A stretch of DNA of 64,000 nt from contig NZ_JAHHZS010000009.1 of assembly GCF_022606295.1 (NCBI RefSeq), forward strand, positions 1 through 64,000. The letters are read 5' to 3'. Source of the DNA: Arthrobacter bambusae. GTDB lineage: Bacteria > Actinomycetota > Actinomycetes > Actinomycetales > Micrococcaceae. Of this stretch, positions 8,860 to 17,976 are shown piece by piece; the first letter of the stretch is position 1; every line of letters begins with the position of its first letter. The notes under the pieces are model-generated. The model was not told the DNA's origin. It saw only the letters and a program-made list of their open reading frames with translations, and ran no database searches. The position numbers and the translations under genes are program-made.

Positions 8860-9205
8860 ATATGAGACGGTGCAGCCCCCGCGCCGTCAGGCGGCGCTGC
8901 GGTTAGCGCCATCAGGGATTCTAGTATTTGAATTACAAGTTTGTAATTCGCTTGGAATTATTACGTTCCGCGTTGGGTACCGGTGGTCATGCATCAGCTG
9001 CCCACTGGCCTCAGTCCGGCCGGCGGATCTTGGAACTGAGACCTTCGTTGAGACGGCAACGACCATTCTTCGTCGTATTCAACGTGTCAATCCCCCACGT
9101 CGGGACTCAGCAATGCTGAGACCGGACACATTCCTCGGCCCTCAAAAAGCAGCAAAGTTTGTTCCCGTGCCCGGTCCCATCACCCATCCAGACGAGTTCC
9201 CTGTG
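8860..9205. other. Regulatory intergenic region upstream of the HNH nuclease gene
   Basis: This 346-base region separates ssb from the nuclease gene downstream of it. It contains the perfect 20-bp inverted repeat at 8930-8949 in an AT-rich patch, so the nuclease gene probably has its own controlled promoter. The remainder (about 8960-9200) shows no convincing coding frame; short plus-strand frames here lack ribosome-binding sites and domain signatures. Confidence 0.5.
8930..8949. promoter_or_regulatory. Palindromic candidate operator before the nuclease gene
   Basis: GAATTACAA at 8930-8938 and TTGTAATTC at 8941-8949 are perfect reverse complements separated by GT. The site is AT-rich in otherwise GC-rich DNA and lies about 70 bp upstream of the nuclease start. 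Its size fits a dimeric regulator; no protein can be matched to it from sequence alone. Confidence 0.55.
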
Positions 9206-9718
9206 CTAGTAACTCATCTCACTCCCCTGCGCTGCCCCGAAAGGGGGCACCACCACCGGGCTCCTAGTCGCAATGTTGTACACGGGAGAGGCGGCCTCCG
9301 CGTCAGCCGAGACCTCAGGGCCAACCTGAATGCCAGCCTCCGGCCCAGAAACCGCAGTGTGCGCCGAGCGCTGGTAGACGGCGGTACCGAAGCGCAGATC
9401 CGGCCCGATCGTGTCGGCGACGATGCGGCGGGCTTCTCGTTTCTCGCCGTCCTTTTCGTAGGAACGGAATTCAAGTTCCCCCGCCACAGTAACGGGGTCA
9501 CCCTTCTTTAGTGAGTTCGATGCATTCTCAGCTAGAGCCCGGAAAGCCGAGACGTTGTGGAAGACAGGTTCGCCGTCTTGCCAGGTCCCGTCGGCTCCCT
9601 GGATTCGCTGGTTCACGGCGACGCGGAGTTTGGCGTGGGCCACTCCGGACTCGCCGTAGGTGAGCTCGGGGTTGGCGACGAGGTTGCCGGCGATGTTGAT
9701 CGGGATTTTGGTGCTCAT
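9206..9718 (-). CDS. ssb: Single-stranded DNA-binding protein (element-encoded)
   Basis: A 170-residue protein. The N-terminal OB-fold (about 1-115) shows INIAGNLVANPEL, VFHNVSAFRALAENA and LKKGDPVTVAGELEFRSYE, typical of bacterial SSB. The C-terminal tail is Ala/Pro-rich and ends AAQGSEMSY, without the acidic DDDIPF-type tip of housekeeping SSBs, so it may not recruit the usual partners. GGAAAGGAAAA lies just before the ATG. ICE- and plasmid-borne SSBs coat the incoming single strand; here it sits 53 bp after the ArdC-like gene, consistent with an establishment module. Confidence 0.93.
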   Translation of the reverse strand: MSTKIPINIAGNLVANPELTYGESGVAHAKLRVAVNQRIQGADGTWQDGEPVFHNVSAFRALAENASNSLKKGDPVTVAGELEFRSYEKDGEKREARRIVADTIGPDLRFGTAVYQRSAHTAVSGPEAGIQVGPEVSADAEAASPVYNIATRSPVVVPPFGAAQGSEMSY

Positions 9719-9771
9719 TGTTTTTCCTTTCCGGTCCCAGCGGGACTCTCCCGCCGGACAGATATTTTGAG

Positions 9772-10992
9772 TCAGATTCCCGGGCCCGCGATTGTGGGGC
9801 CGTCTGCGGACGCCGCGGGGAGCCCCACGCCTACGTAGGACGCCGGCTTTACGAACAGGTGTCCAGCTTCGACGGCCGGAACCTTGCCCCCGAAGCCAGG
9901 TGGATGAGTGACTTCGAGGATCCCTTTCGATGCTGCTGTGACTCGCCCCAGGACGGATTTCGCAATATCAACGCGGGAGGCGGGAAGTTTGCGGTCCGTA
10001 CCGTCCGCCAAAACACCCCTTTCCGTCTCGATGACGGCGTCTGCCCAGCCGGCAAGGTAGGAGGCCGATTGTGGTCCGCGGTCGATCCCGTGGGCCCGTA
10101 GCACCGTGTACGCAACTGATTCGGCCTCGACTTCAGCAAGCCCGCGGTGGTCTGCGCTGCTTCCGTAAAGCCGCCCGACGTCGTCGTCCGGGCCGTGCAG
10201 CAGTACGTGCCCGAGCTCGTGGGCAAGTACCGCGGTGCGCTCCTCGGTGCTTAGCCACGCTCCCACTTGGACGCGGTGCTTGGCGAAATCTGTGTAGCCG
10301 CTGGTGAGTCCGTATTGGGCGGCGTCGACGTGGACTTCGAAGCCGTGCCGGTGAGCGACCTCTGCCAACGATCCGAAAAGCTGTGAGGCGTCGACGCCGG
10401 GCCCGGTGCCGTCTCGCGGCACGAGCAGCGGAGTCCCTTGGGTTTGTGAGACATCAAAGACTGCCTGTCCGCGCCACCCGGTGATGACGGTCTTCTTTCC
10501 GTCGTCGACTGCGCCACGTGGAAGCTTCTCTCCGACGCGTATCCGCTGCCGGGTCCCATCGGGCAGTGTGAACTCCTGCATGCGTGCTGTGCGCGGCGCA
10601 ATCACCCACAGGGCATGCTCCCCTTTCAGAACTGTGCGGCCGTGGCGTTCCCATTCCCTGTACCCCGCGACGAGCGTGGGCTCTTCGGTACCGCGCTGTG
10701 CCATCTGCATGATGAGGAGGGCCACGTTCCCGCCGGAGTATCGCCACAGCGTGGCCGAAGCGTCCAGCAGTACCTGCCAGTGGGAAGGTGATTCAACGGC
10801 TTGTTCCAGGATCGTGTGGAGGCCCTCCGTCAGGGCGGAGATGCGTTCCTCCGGTGTCATCCGCGACTGGCCCAAAGCCACCAAGGCGGGCGCAGGATCC
10901 TGCGCCTCGGAGCGCGATACGCCCTCACCTCTAGGAGCCACGACAGTCACCTCCATGCCTCTTGGAATCCGCAAACCGGGATATTTGTTCAT
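9772..10992 (-). CDS. ArdC-like antirestriction protein with zincin metalloprotease domain
   Basis: A 406-residue protein. Residues about 45-190 match the ArdC N-terminal type (ssDNA-binding; WRYSGGNVALLIMQMAQRG and a GEHALWVIAP segment). Residues about 200-330 form an ImmA/IrrE-type zincin with the zinc motif H258-E259-L260-G261-H262 (AHELGHVLLHG) and a downstream Glu-rich helix AEVEAESVAY. ArdC proteins protect incoming conjugative DNA from restriction. The pairing with ssb supports a role in establishment in the recipient. A peptidase role in regulation, as in ImmA, is an alternative. Confidence 0.85.
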   Translation of the reverse strand: MNKYPGLRIPRGMEVTVVAPRGEGVSRSEAQDPAPALVALGQSRMTPEERISALTEGLHTILEQAVESPSHWQVLLDASATLWRYSGGNVALLIMQMAQRGTEEPTLVAGYREWERHGRTVLKGEHALWVIAPRTARMQEFTLPDGTRQRIRVGEKLPRGAVDDGKKTVITGWRGQAVFDVSQTQGTPLLVPRDGTGPGVDASQLFGSLAEVAHRHGFEVHVDAAQYGLTSGYTDFAKHRVQVGAWLSTEERTAVLAHELGHVLLHGPDDDVGRLYGSSADHRGLAEVEAESVAYTVLRAHGIDRGPQSASYLAGWADAVIETERGVLADGTDRKLPASRVDIAKSVLGRVTAASKGILEVTHPPGFGGKVPAVEAGHLFVKPASYVGVGLPAASADGPTIAGPGI

Positions 10993-11019
10993 GTCCGCAG
11001 ACAGGCGGACTGCATGACT

Positions 11020-11532
11020 TCAGAACTCGGCGCCGAGTTGATGGTGAGCCGCCTGCCATTCAATGAACTCCGGACCATCCACCGCGAGGACTCTTGGGGT
11101 GGGGTCTTTGTGCGACTGCAGGCCGACGCAGCCGGCCGTTCGGGTGTGGGTTCTGAGGCGTTCGACGGCATGCGGGAGTCGCTCGTGAAAGGCCAACGGT
11201 CCGAAGCCAGCATCGTCGACGGTGTAGGACGCCTGTTCTGCCCGCTGCAGGGCGTAGAGCTCCGCGACGATCTCGGGGTGCTTCCACCAGCAATCGGGCA
11301 CCACGGACGTCGTCAACTGATAGGTCCCGACCAGCCATCTCACCCAGTCTGCGAGCGCAGCCCAAACGCTTTCGGCCTGCTGAGAGCTCATGTCCCGCCA
11401 TCGATAGGTCGTGCCCTGCGACCCGCTTGGAGCGCGGAAGGCCGAGCGGAACAGCTCGGCTGTCAGCTCGTCGTCGTCCGCTCCGACTGAGGGAATGTCA
11501 AAGTGTTCGACGTCGTCATAGTTCCCCATCAC
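11020..11532 (-). CDS. Conserved ICE hypothetical protein (DUF4913-like)
   Basis: A 170-residue soluble protein of about 19 kDa. Its core has the pattern YRWRDMSSQQAESVWAALAD, then WLVGTYQLTTSVVPDCWWKH and PEIVAELYALQRAEQ, which I associate with DUF4913 proteins of actinobacterial mobile elements; this family link is from memory and not checked. Its 5' end overlaps the last 17 bases of the coupling-protein gene, so it is translated from the same message. The function is unknown; co-occurrence with the coupling protein suggests a transfer accessory role. Confidence 0.65.
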   Translation of the reverse strand: MMGNYDDVEHFDIPSVGADDDELTAELFRSAFRAPSGSQGTTYRWRDMSSQQAESVWAALADWVRWLVGTYQLTTSVVPDCWWKHPEIVAELYALQRAEQASYTVDDAGFGPLAFHERLPHAVERLRTHTRTAGCVGLQSHKDPTPRVLAVDGPEFIEWQAAHHQLGAEF

Positions 11533-13333
11533 TGTTTCCTTCGGCTATTTGCTGTCGCAGTTTGTGCCCCTCGGTCAGCGCGCGTTCGGTCTCTGCCTTG
11601 GAGCGTCCAAGCTCGGCTGCGTCCTTGCGTTTGTGCCATTCGCGCAGGTCCAAAAGGATTGGTCTGGTGCGTCGGCCTAGCATGAGGGCCGTGCCGGCTG
11701 GCAGGCGGCGGATCTCATCGAGTGCGATGACGGGGCTCTCGCGGATCTGCTCTCCGTCCTGACGGCCTTGGGATGACCACGAGCGTGTGGTTAGAGTGAG
11801 GCTCCGCTCGCCCAACAGTCCCGCGAGCGAGCGTAGGTCACGTTCATCGGAGCCACCGCCGAAGATCACCTTGATGATGGCCGAGTCCCAGATCGTGGCG
11901 GCTTCGTCGATGGACCACCCTGTCCGCGCCTGGGAGAGCGACTGCAACACCACGAGTGTTGAGATACCGATTCCGCCACCGTCCGAAAGCGCAATGGGCA
12001 GGCCGGGCCAGGGAGCAAGATTGGCGATTTCGTCGAGGATCAAAGACAAGGGCGGATCGAGTCGACCGCCGGGTGAGACGAAGGCCATCTCCCGGGCGGC
12101 ATAGTCGATGTCGTCTATCAGCGCAGACAGATACGGGCCTGCCGCGGCGGCACCTGCTCGTGTGCCGATCAAATAGAGCGTGCCGCGATCACGGATGAAA
12201 CTCTTCGGATCGAATTCCTCCGACTTGTCCTGAGGGTCGAGCGCAGCCAACACCTTGGGCGAAGACAATGGAGCCACGGCCGCCGAGACACCAATCCAGG
12301 AATTGGACGTGTTCCTCGGGTCGTCCTCGAGGATTCCCATCAGGTCGGCCTGCCACCCCAGTGCAGCCCCCGGACGGCTGAGAACCTCCAGAGCCTCACG
12401 GGCCAGCACCGGGCTTGAGGACCAACGCCGAAATGCACGCACGCCCTCTCCGGACAATGCCGCCGCGTGGAGCAGACACTGCAGGACGATCAAGGAACGC
12501 TTCTGCCACGCCGCGTTTTCACCCTTCATCTCCGTATCAGCGGTGATGACCAAGGCCCGGCGCGTGGCGATATCCGGGTCCTGACAGCCGCGGACCGGCG
12601 ACCAGCGCAGCGTGGATGGCAGACCGGACATCCCCTGCGGATCGAACACTGTCACAGGCCTGTCCCCCGTGGCGCGGGCTTTCATCGTGACAACGAGATT
12701 GTCCGCCCGGGTGGACGTCGTCACCACGGCACCGGGCGCGTCCAGAATGGCATTGATCACCACATAGAGTCCCTTACCCGAACGAGGTGCCCCCTGGATC
12801 ACCATCGATTCTTCTGTTGAGACGTGAATCGTGATGCCGCGTGAGCGCCCGAGCGTCCAGGCCACGTCCTGAACAGTCGGGTTGCTCACCGCGGGACGGG
12901 TGAACTTCCCGCGCCGCCGAACCGCCCTGGCCCCGAAGTCATGCAGAATCTCGGAGCGTCGAGCGATGCCATCCCGGTTCAAGATCTCTTGCCGAAGCCA
13001 AGCCCCCGATTGCTTCCATCTTCGCCAAGACCAGATCCCACCCACCGCGAGCGCGGCGACCGCGAGCAGTACCGGGGCGACCAACCACCAGACATCGCTG
13101 GCACCGACGTCGCAGTCGGGAGTTCGGCGCACGATCCAATCGATCCGGCCAGTGAAGAGTCCGACGGCGGCCGCCGGATTTAGGGGCGACGCCGGCGTGG
13201 TGCCGCATCGCCAGGTGACGACGAGGCGGGCGGCACCTTGAACAAGGAAGGAAAATCCGACGAGGCCGGAGAGCGTGATGAGTCCGGCGGTGATCAAAGG
13301 GCTCGTGTTTCCTGCGCGCGAGTGCGTGAACAT
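11516..13333 (-). CDS. Type IV coupling protein (VirD4/TraG-like ATPase)
   Basis: A 605-residue protein that would link the relaxase-DNA complex to the secretion channel. The N-terminus has two membrane segments (about 13-39 and 80-101). The ATPase domain has Walker A GAPRSGKG at 171-178 and Walker B LSLILDEIANLAPWPGLP in the centre, followed by the TraM-recognition-type region (LLGERSLTLTTRS, ALDEIRRLPAGTALML). It follows the VirB4-like gene directly: its ATG at 13333 touches the VirB4 stop. Size and layout are normal for actinobacterial VirD4 proteins. Confidence 0.93.
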   Translation of the reverse strand: MFTHSRAGNTSPLITAGLITLSGLVGFSFLVQGAARLVVTWRCGTTPASPLNPAAAVGLFTGRIDWIVRRTPDCDVGASDVWWLVAPVLLAVAALAVGGIWSWRRWKQSGAWLRQEILNRDGIARRSEILHDFGARAVRRRGKFTRPAVSNPTVQDVAWTLGRSRGITIHVSTEESMVIQGAPRSGKGLYVVINAILDAPGAVVTTSTRADNLVVTMKARATGDRPVTVFDPQGMSGLPSTLRWSPVRGCQDPDIATRRALVITADTEMKGENAAWQKRSLIVLQCLLHAAALSGEGVRAFRRWSSSPVLAREALEVLSRPGAALGWQADLMGILEDDPRNTSNSWIGVSAAVAPLSSPKVLAALDPQDKSEEFDPKSFIRDRGTLYLIGTRAGAAAAGPYLSALIDDIDYAAREMAFVSPGGRLDPPLSLILDEIANLAPWPGLPIALSDGGGIGISTLVVLQSLSQARTGWSIDEAATIWDSAIIKVIFGGGSDERDLRSLAGLLGERSLTLTTRSWSSQGRQDGEQIRESPVIALDEIRRLPAGTALMLGRRTRPILLDLREWHKRKDAAELGRSKAETERALTEGHKLRQQIAEGNSDGEL

Positions 13334-14793
13334 CAGATCATCCGGTCGTCGGTGCCGAAGACTTCCAGCTCATCGGTGGTGACCCTGTTGGCAACTATGA
13401 ACGAGCGGTTTCCGACTTTCCAGAGCCCTACGCCCTTGGGAAGGTTCTCCACGTGCTCGCATTCGGCTTCGGTCAAGCCGAGAGCTTCCTTTGTCAGGCG
13501 CATGGCGTCGTGCTTCTGGCGGTAAATGATCCGAGTGTCGGCCTCCGTGAGGAGCCCAAGGGCTTTCTGCCGGTGCCCGCTAGTGCTGTCACCGATCTCG
13601 TTGAGATCGGCGACCTTGTGCATGATGAGCAGGTTTGCGATCCCGTAGGTGCGGGCCAGTCGCCATTGCTCGCTCATTTTGGCCAGCATGTAGGGATCGG
13701 CAAGCATCCGCCAGCCCTCGTCGTAGACCACCAGCCGCTTGCCGCCGTCGGGATTGGTGACTGCCGCTTCCAGCCAGGTCGCCCCGCACGCTGCGGCGAG
13801 TGACAGGGCCTGCTCCGAGGCACCGATCAATGCAGAGGTATCCATGACCATCATCGGGGCATCGGCGTCGAAGGCGACGGTGGAAGGAGCATCGAACATA
13901 CCCTCCAAATCGCCTGACACCGTCCGCCGCAGCGAGTGGCTGACAGCCGTTCCGCCGTCCCTGCCGATGAGCCCGATCGTTTCCTTCGAAGGGTTGAGCA
14001 AATGATCCAGGACCATTGGCAACGTCGGGTTCGAGTTCTGCGCCACCGTCTCCATCAGCGCCATGTCCAACGCCGTGTGCTCCACCGGGCGAAGGGGCAT
14101 GCCCTGCCGCATGAGGGACACCAACGCCACTAACAGGTAGCGACGGCGTTGGCGGACCACGGCCTGCCACTGCGCCTCACTCAACGCGCTGGAACGCGGA
14201 CCCGCGTCCAAGGGGTTCACACGGGCTGAGCGGCCGGGGCCGACAGAAATGACTTTGCCGCCAACAGCTTTGGCCACGGCAACCCATTCGCCCTTGGGGT
14301 CAGACGCCACAGCGGCCTTCCGCCCCAGCGTGATCGAGCGGGCCACCAAGGATTTCCCGCACATGGACTTGCCAGTGCCGACGGTGCCGATGACAACGAT
14401 AGAGGGGCCGCTGATGACACCCTTGTCATAGAGAATCCACGGATCGTAGGAAAAGGCCCCGGACCCGAAGACGTCCGTGCCGATGTACGTTCCCTCATGA
14501 CCCAAGCCCGATTCCGTGATGAACGGATAGGCCGCCGCAAACGTCAGCGTGGAAGCGCGGTGCGGTGCCGGACGCAGCCGATGCGGACCGCGCAGAGAGT
14601 TCGGTTCCCTACTCCCCCAGTCCCCACCGTGTTCGCTACCGTCCAACCGGTCGTCGAGCCTCTCTCCGAAGCTCTGCAGGGCAGACAACCATGGTCCGCT
14701 CTCCCCCGCTACTTCGCGCCGGCGTCGGTCCTTCCTTTGCCGGCGGTTGCCACCCGACGGCACGTATTGAACATTTTGGATGGTCCGCTTCAC
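13333..14793 (-). CDS. VirB4-like conjugation ATPase
   Basis: A 486-residue ATPase. Walker A is GTVGTGKS at 136-143; the Walker B region is KRLVVYDEGWRMLADPYM, and the C-terminus has HVENLPKGVGLWKVGNRSF, a VirB4/TrbE-type ending. The GTG at 14793 overlaps the upstream stop as GTGA, which is preferred over an in-frame ATG at 14841 inside the upstream gene. Canonical VirB4 proteins are about 800 residues; the missing N-terminal half is represented by the SCO6880-like protein encoded just upstream. The pair would power pilus and channel assembly at the membrane. Confidence 0.9.
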   Translation of the reverse strand: MKRTIQNVQYVPSGGNRRQRKDRRRREVAGESGPWLSALQSFGERLDDRLDGSEHGGDWGSREPNSLRGPHRLRPAPHRASTLTFAAAYPFITESGLGHEGTYIGTDVFGSGAFSYDPWILYDKGVISGPSIVVIGTVGTGKSMCGKSLVARSITLGRKAAVASDPKGEWVAVAKAVGGKVISVGPGRSARVNPLDAGPRSSALSEAQWQAVVRQRRRYLLVALVSLMRQGMPLRPVEHTALDMALMETVAQNSNPTLPMVLDHLLNPSKETIGLIGRDGGTAVSHSLRRTVSGDLEGMFDAPSTVAFDADAPMMVMDTSALIGASEQALSLAAACGATWLEAAVTNPDGGKRLVVYDEGWRMLADPYMLAKMSEQWRLARTYGIANLLIMHKVADLNEIGDSTSGHRQKALGLLTEADTRIIYRQKHDAMRLTKEALGLTEAECEHVENLPKGVGLWKVGNRSFIVANRVTTDELEVFGTDDRMI

Positions 14794-16295
14794 CGCAGCC
14801 CCCTCCCAAGCGGAAGGGCACCGGCAACGAATGCCGCCCATTGCTGCCCTGCCAGCAACCGCAATTCAACGAAGGCCCCTGCAGCCGCCGATTCAAGCTC
14901 CTGCCTGTGCCGCGCCAGATCCTCGAGCGTGGCTGCCGTGATCGTGACGTACGCAGCGGGCCGCACGTCACCGTGGCCAGCGACGATCTCTTCCTCCCGC
15001 TGGGCCACCTCCTCTTCTTCCGCCTTTTGTTCACGCGTGAGGGGCCTGTCGAAGTGCGCATTGATCCGCCGCCGGGTTTCATGGGCTTCCTGGGCAGAAC
15101 GGATATCCCGCAGCGCCTCAGTTGTGGGCACTGCTCGGATCACTTCAGTCACCGTATGGCGGAAATCTCCCACGTAGATCAGCGGATGCAGAAAGCCCGG
15201 AATGACCTTCTGCCGCGGCCACTCAGCGATCCAGAACGTTTGATGAAAACCGGAGTCGGTACGCAAGTAGGTCCAGTGCTCCTCGACGGCCATGGGCCCC
15301 GACGGCAGTTTGGAATCCGAATCACTTTCGGGGTCAAGGTGCGCGCCAACTGGCGCTGGAGGCCTAACTGGAGCGGCGATTGCGGCCGGGTCGAAGGCGC
15401 CGCGTAAGACGTCGAGGATTCCGTCCTCGGGGAGCCACTCCTCCACCTTGACGTTGTGTGTTCCGAGTGCGGTGGTCATGGCCTCCACCTCCAGCCGGAG
15501 CACACGTTCAACGCCCACCAGACCCCCGCCCGACTCTTTGATCCGGCGCCGGGCCTTGGCCGTGTCCACGACAAGAGTCAGAAGCAGATCGTGGCTCATC
15601 GCCGACCCGGCTGCAGAAACCAGATCCTCATACGAACGCTCGCCCCAGCTCAGTTCTCCTGTGTCTCCAATCCGTTGCGGTACGGCGTGTTCGTAGAAGT
15701 CACGCAGCGCCTGCGAAGGATATGGAACCGTGTAGTCCTGGACGGCAATTCTCGAGACGGTGCTGCGCTGGGCCATACCTGCCTGAACACGGGACCAAGC
15801 CTGCACTGCCCAGGCCTTGTCGTCCGCGTCCAAGAGCGCAAAAGACCTTGTGCTGCACCGCAGTACCGCGATGGCGTCCTTGCCCCGGGCGTCAATGATG
15901 AACGATTCGCCCCGCGATGTTCGACGCAGCTCAAGGTCTCCCAATCCGCCAGGGAGTGCCAGACGACCCGACAGGACAGCCCGCTCGGGCCGGACGAGAA
16001 ACCGCGTCTGTTTTACCAACGCTCGATAGAAGAACACGACGGCGTGATTGGCCCATACCGGATAGGGAATCCGCGAGTACTGCAGCAATCCGAGCAGCAT
16101 CAGCGTGAGCCACATCGGTCCCGATGCAAATAGTCCGATCGGCCCGCTCGCCGCTGAGGCCACACTCGCCACGAGGACCCCGCACGCCAGAAAGAGCAAC
16201 TGATACCACTTCAAGCCCAGGAACAAGCCGCGACGCTCATACCGAGGAAACTTGACGGCCTCGAGGGTTCGCGAATTCTCAGACACGGGAATCAC
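14790..16295 (-). CDS. SCO6880-family conjugation protein (VirB3/VirB4 N-terminal-like)
   Basis: A 501-residue protein. Two membrane segments lie near the N-terminus (LKWYQLLFLACGVLVASVAS and MWLTLMLLGLLQYSRI), resembling PrgI/VirB3. The remaining 400 residues are a soluble domain like the N-terminal part of VirB4 (EEHWTYLRTDSGFHQTFWIA) with a charged helix EEEEVAQREEEI. It overlaps the VirB6-like gene by 17 bases and the VirB4 ATPase by four (GTGA). I infer that this protein and the ATPase together do the work of VirB3 and full-length VirB4. Confidence 0.82.
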   Translation of the reverse strand: MIPVSENSRTLEAVKFPRYERRGLFLGLKWYQLLFLACGVLVASVASAASGPIGLFASGPMWLTLMLLGLLQYSRIPYPVWANHAVVFFYRALVKQTRFLVRPERAVLSGRLALPGGLGDLELRRTSRGESFIIDARGKDAIAVLRCSTRSFALLDADDKAWAVQAWSRVQAGMAQRSTVSRIAVQDYTVPYPSQALRDFYEHAVPQRIGDTGELSWGERSYEDLVSAAGSAMSHDLLLTLVVDTAKARRRIKESGGGLVGVERVLRLEVEAMTTALGTHNVKVEEWLPEDGILDVLRGAFDPAAIAAPVRPPAPVGAHLDPESDSDSKLPSGPMAVEEHWTYLRTDSGFHQTFWIAEWPRQKVIPGFLHPLIYVGDFRHTVTEVIRAVPTTEALRDIRSAQEAHETRRRINAHFDRPLTREQKAEEEEVAQREEEIVAGHGDVRPAAYVTITAATLEDLARHRQELESAAAGAFVELRLLAGQQWAAFVAGALPLGRGLR

Positions 16296-17676
16296 CGTCC
16301 TTCAGGGGCTGGACAATCGTTGTTGGTCGGACCGGTAGTGGCACTGTCGGCGCTATCGATGGAGAGGCATTAGGAACAGACGAGGGGCGTGACGCTGAAG
16401 GCTGCGGTTGATCGTCAATAGTGCCCAGGGTTGATCCATGGACCTGCGCCCCAGACGTCGCCGCCGACGCGCTGGCGCCCCGCGCCAGAGTCGACGCAGG
16501 ACCGGGAGCTGACCCGCCGACGTCGAGCATTAAGGTAGGGCCGCTTCCGGCAAAAGGTCGCGACGCGGTCGTGCCGGTCGGCGTTCCCGGAAGTGGCACT
16601 CTGGGCGGCAAGGCCGTCGTCGGAAATTGCGGACGACTGGAGGGGATCGGTCGAGTTATCGACGAACGGGCAGCCATGCCGGCGAGCGTGAATCGGCCAC
16701 CCGTCTGTCGGCTGATCTGCCTTGCAGTGAAGCTGGAGCTGCGCGAAAGGACGTGTCCGCCACCGGCAGTTTGTGCAGCCGCCGCCAGTTCGCCGCCGGC
16801 GAAACTAACAAGCCGTAAGGCCATCAGAGGAGCGCCGCACGCCAGTGTCATTCCGACGACGCCGGCAGCCAGTCCAGCGAACGACTTCGACTCGGCGAAA
16901 AGCTTGATGGCAACGGCCAGAACGGTCGCGGCTAGAGGCTTGGCGAGCAGCAGGGCGACCACGATCTCACACCACCGTCGTGCCCACGCTTTCGTCTTCT
17001 CCCACGGCATGAGCATGAGAGCGACCGGGGCGACGGCTGCAAGGACGATGAGCGCGAATGACCGGAAGATCATCGAACACATCAGAATGAATGCCAATAT
17101 CCAGACAACGATGACGGCCATCGCGGTCACGATCACCGCCCCGGCCGCCCCGCTGCTCGACCCTGGGGCCAGCGACACAACGTTCCAGTCCCGGCCGGAT
17201 CCTGCGGGTGCCCGTTCGAATCCGAAGAGCCGCATAAACACCACGTATGGATCCGTCCCCATGGAGTCGAGGATTGATTGCGATGCGGAGTCGCCGATGT
17301 GAGTGAGCTGGCGAGCTAGGAAAACTGCTCCGGCCACCATGGGGATGGCGGCTGCACCTCCTACCAGCGCCCTCACCAAGCGGCGCGGCTGTTGGCTGAT
17401 GAGACCGGACAACAGCTGAAGGATCATAGCCACGACGAGCGGTGTCATCATGACGACCACCCACCAATTCGTCAGCCCCTGCACAGCGATCCACTGCGAA
17501 TCATCAACATTCGAGACACTGAATGCGCCGGTGATGAACGACCAAATCCAGGACGCGATGTTCTGGAGAATATTCGCAAAAAGAGCCGTGACGGCTCCGA
17601 GGAAACCATCGTTCGCTTGGGAGACAAGGCCACACCCGGGCGGCCACCATCCGTTCAGGTCGCACTGAACTGGCAT
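16279..17676 (-). CDS. VirB6/TrbL-like polytopic membrane protein
   Basis: A 465-residue protein. The first 310 residues hold about six membrane segments, for example VVVMMTPLVVAMILQLLSGL, VIVTAMAVIVVWILAFILMC and FALIVLAAVAPVALMLMPW. The last 150 residues are a disordered Ser/Pro/Thr-rich tail. This is the layout of VirB6/TrbL inner-membrane channel components. The N-terminus has two Cys residues (QCDLNGWWPPGCGL). It lies 12 bp after the pilin-like gene and overlaps the SCO6880-like gene, inside the secretion operon. Confidence 0.82.
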   Translation of the reverse strand: MPVQCDLNGWWPPGCGLVSQANDGFLGAVTALFANILQNIASWIWSFITGAFSVSNVDDSQWIAVQGLTNWWVVVMMTPLVVAMILQLLSGLISQQPRRLVRALVGGAAAIPMVAGAVFLARQLTHIGDSASQSILDSMGTDPYVVFMRLFGFERAPAGSGRDWNVVSLAPGSSSGAAGAVIVTAMAVIVVWILAFILMCSMIFRSFALIVLAAVAPVALMLMPWEKTKAWARRWCEIVVALLLAKPLAATVLAVAIKLFAESKSFAGLAAGVVGMTLACGAPLMALRLVSFAGGELAAAAQTAGGGHVLSRSSSFTARQISRQTGGRFTLAGMAARSSITRPIPSSRPQFPTTALPPRVPLPGTPTGTTASRPFAGSGPTLMLDVGGSAPGPASTLARGASASAATSGAQVHGSTLGTIDDQPQPSASRPSSVPNASPSIAPTVPLPVRPTTIVQPLKDGDSRV

Positions 17677-17688
17677 GACGGATCGGAC

Positions 17689-17976
17689 CTAGAATCCGAG
17701 CGGGAACGCCGATTGGGACCAAAGAATGTAGCCATTGATCCCGCCCAGGATTGCAGCCACTGGACCAGTCCAGAGCAAGATCATGCCACCGCCGGACGCG
17801 AGCCTCGACGACTGGCTCAGCTTTCCGGCCAGGAGCATGGCCGCTCCGACGATCGCCACGATAGCGATCACGATGAAGGCGCCAACGAGGATGCCTCCTC
17901 CAATCTCCTTCAACGAAGCGAGAAAGGGGAAGTTAGGATTCGGGGTGATTCCTGGGTCTACAGCTGCAAGCAACAT
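17689..17976 (-). CDS. Small pilin-like membrane protein (VirB2-like)
   Basis: A 95-residue protein with two hydrophobic helices (about 27-50, GGGILVGAFIVIAIVAIVGA, and about 64-84) separated by a short basic loop, which is VirB2/TrbC topology. It is the first gene before the VirB6-like gene, the expected slot for a pilin or channel subunit. GGACGGAG lies before the ATG. Actinobacterial conjugation systems usually encode such a protein (DUF6112-like); the VirB2 analogy rests on size, topology and position only. Confidence 0.7.
   Translation of the reverse strand: MLLAAVDPGITPNPNFPFLASLKEIGGGILVGAFIVIAIVAIVGAAMLLAGKLSQSSRLASGGGMILLWTGPVAAILGGINGYILWSQSAFPLGF

Noticed and set aside
7519..8865. 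448-codon plus-strand frame opposite the HNH nuclease
   Set aside because: Gly/Arg/Trp-rich shadow of the Pro/Ala stalk and nuclease domain.
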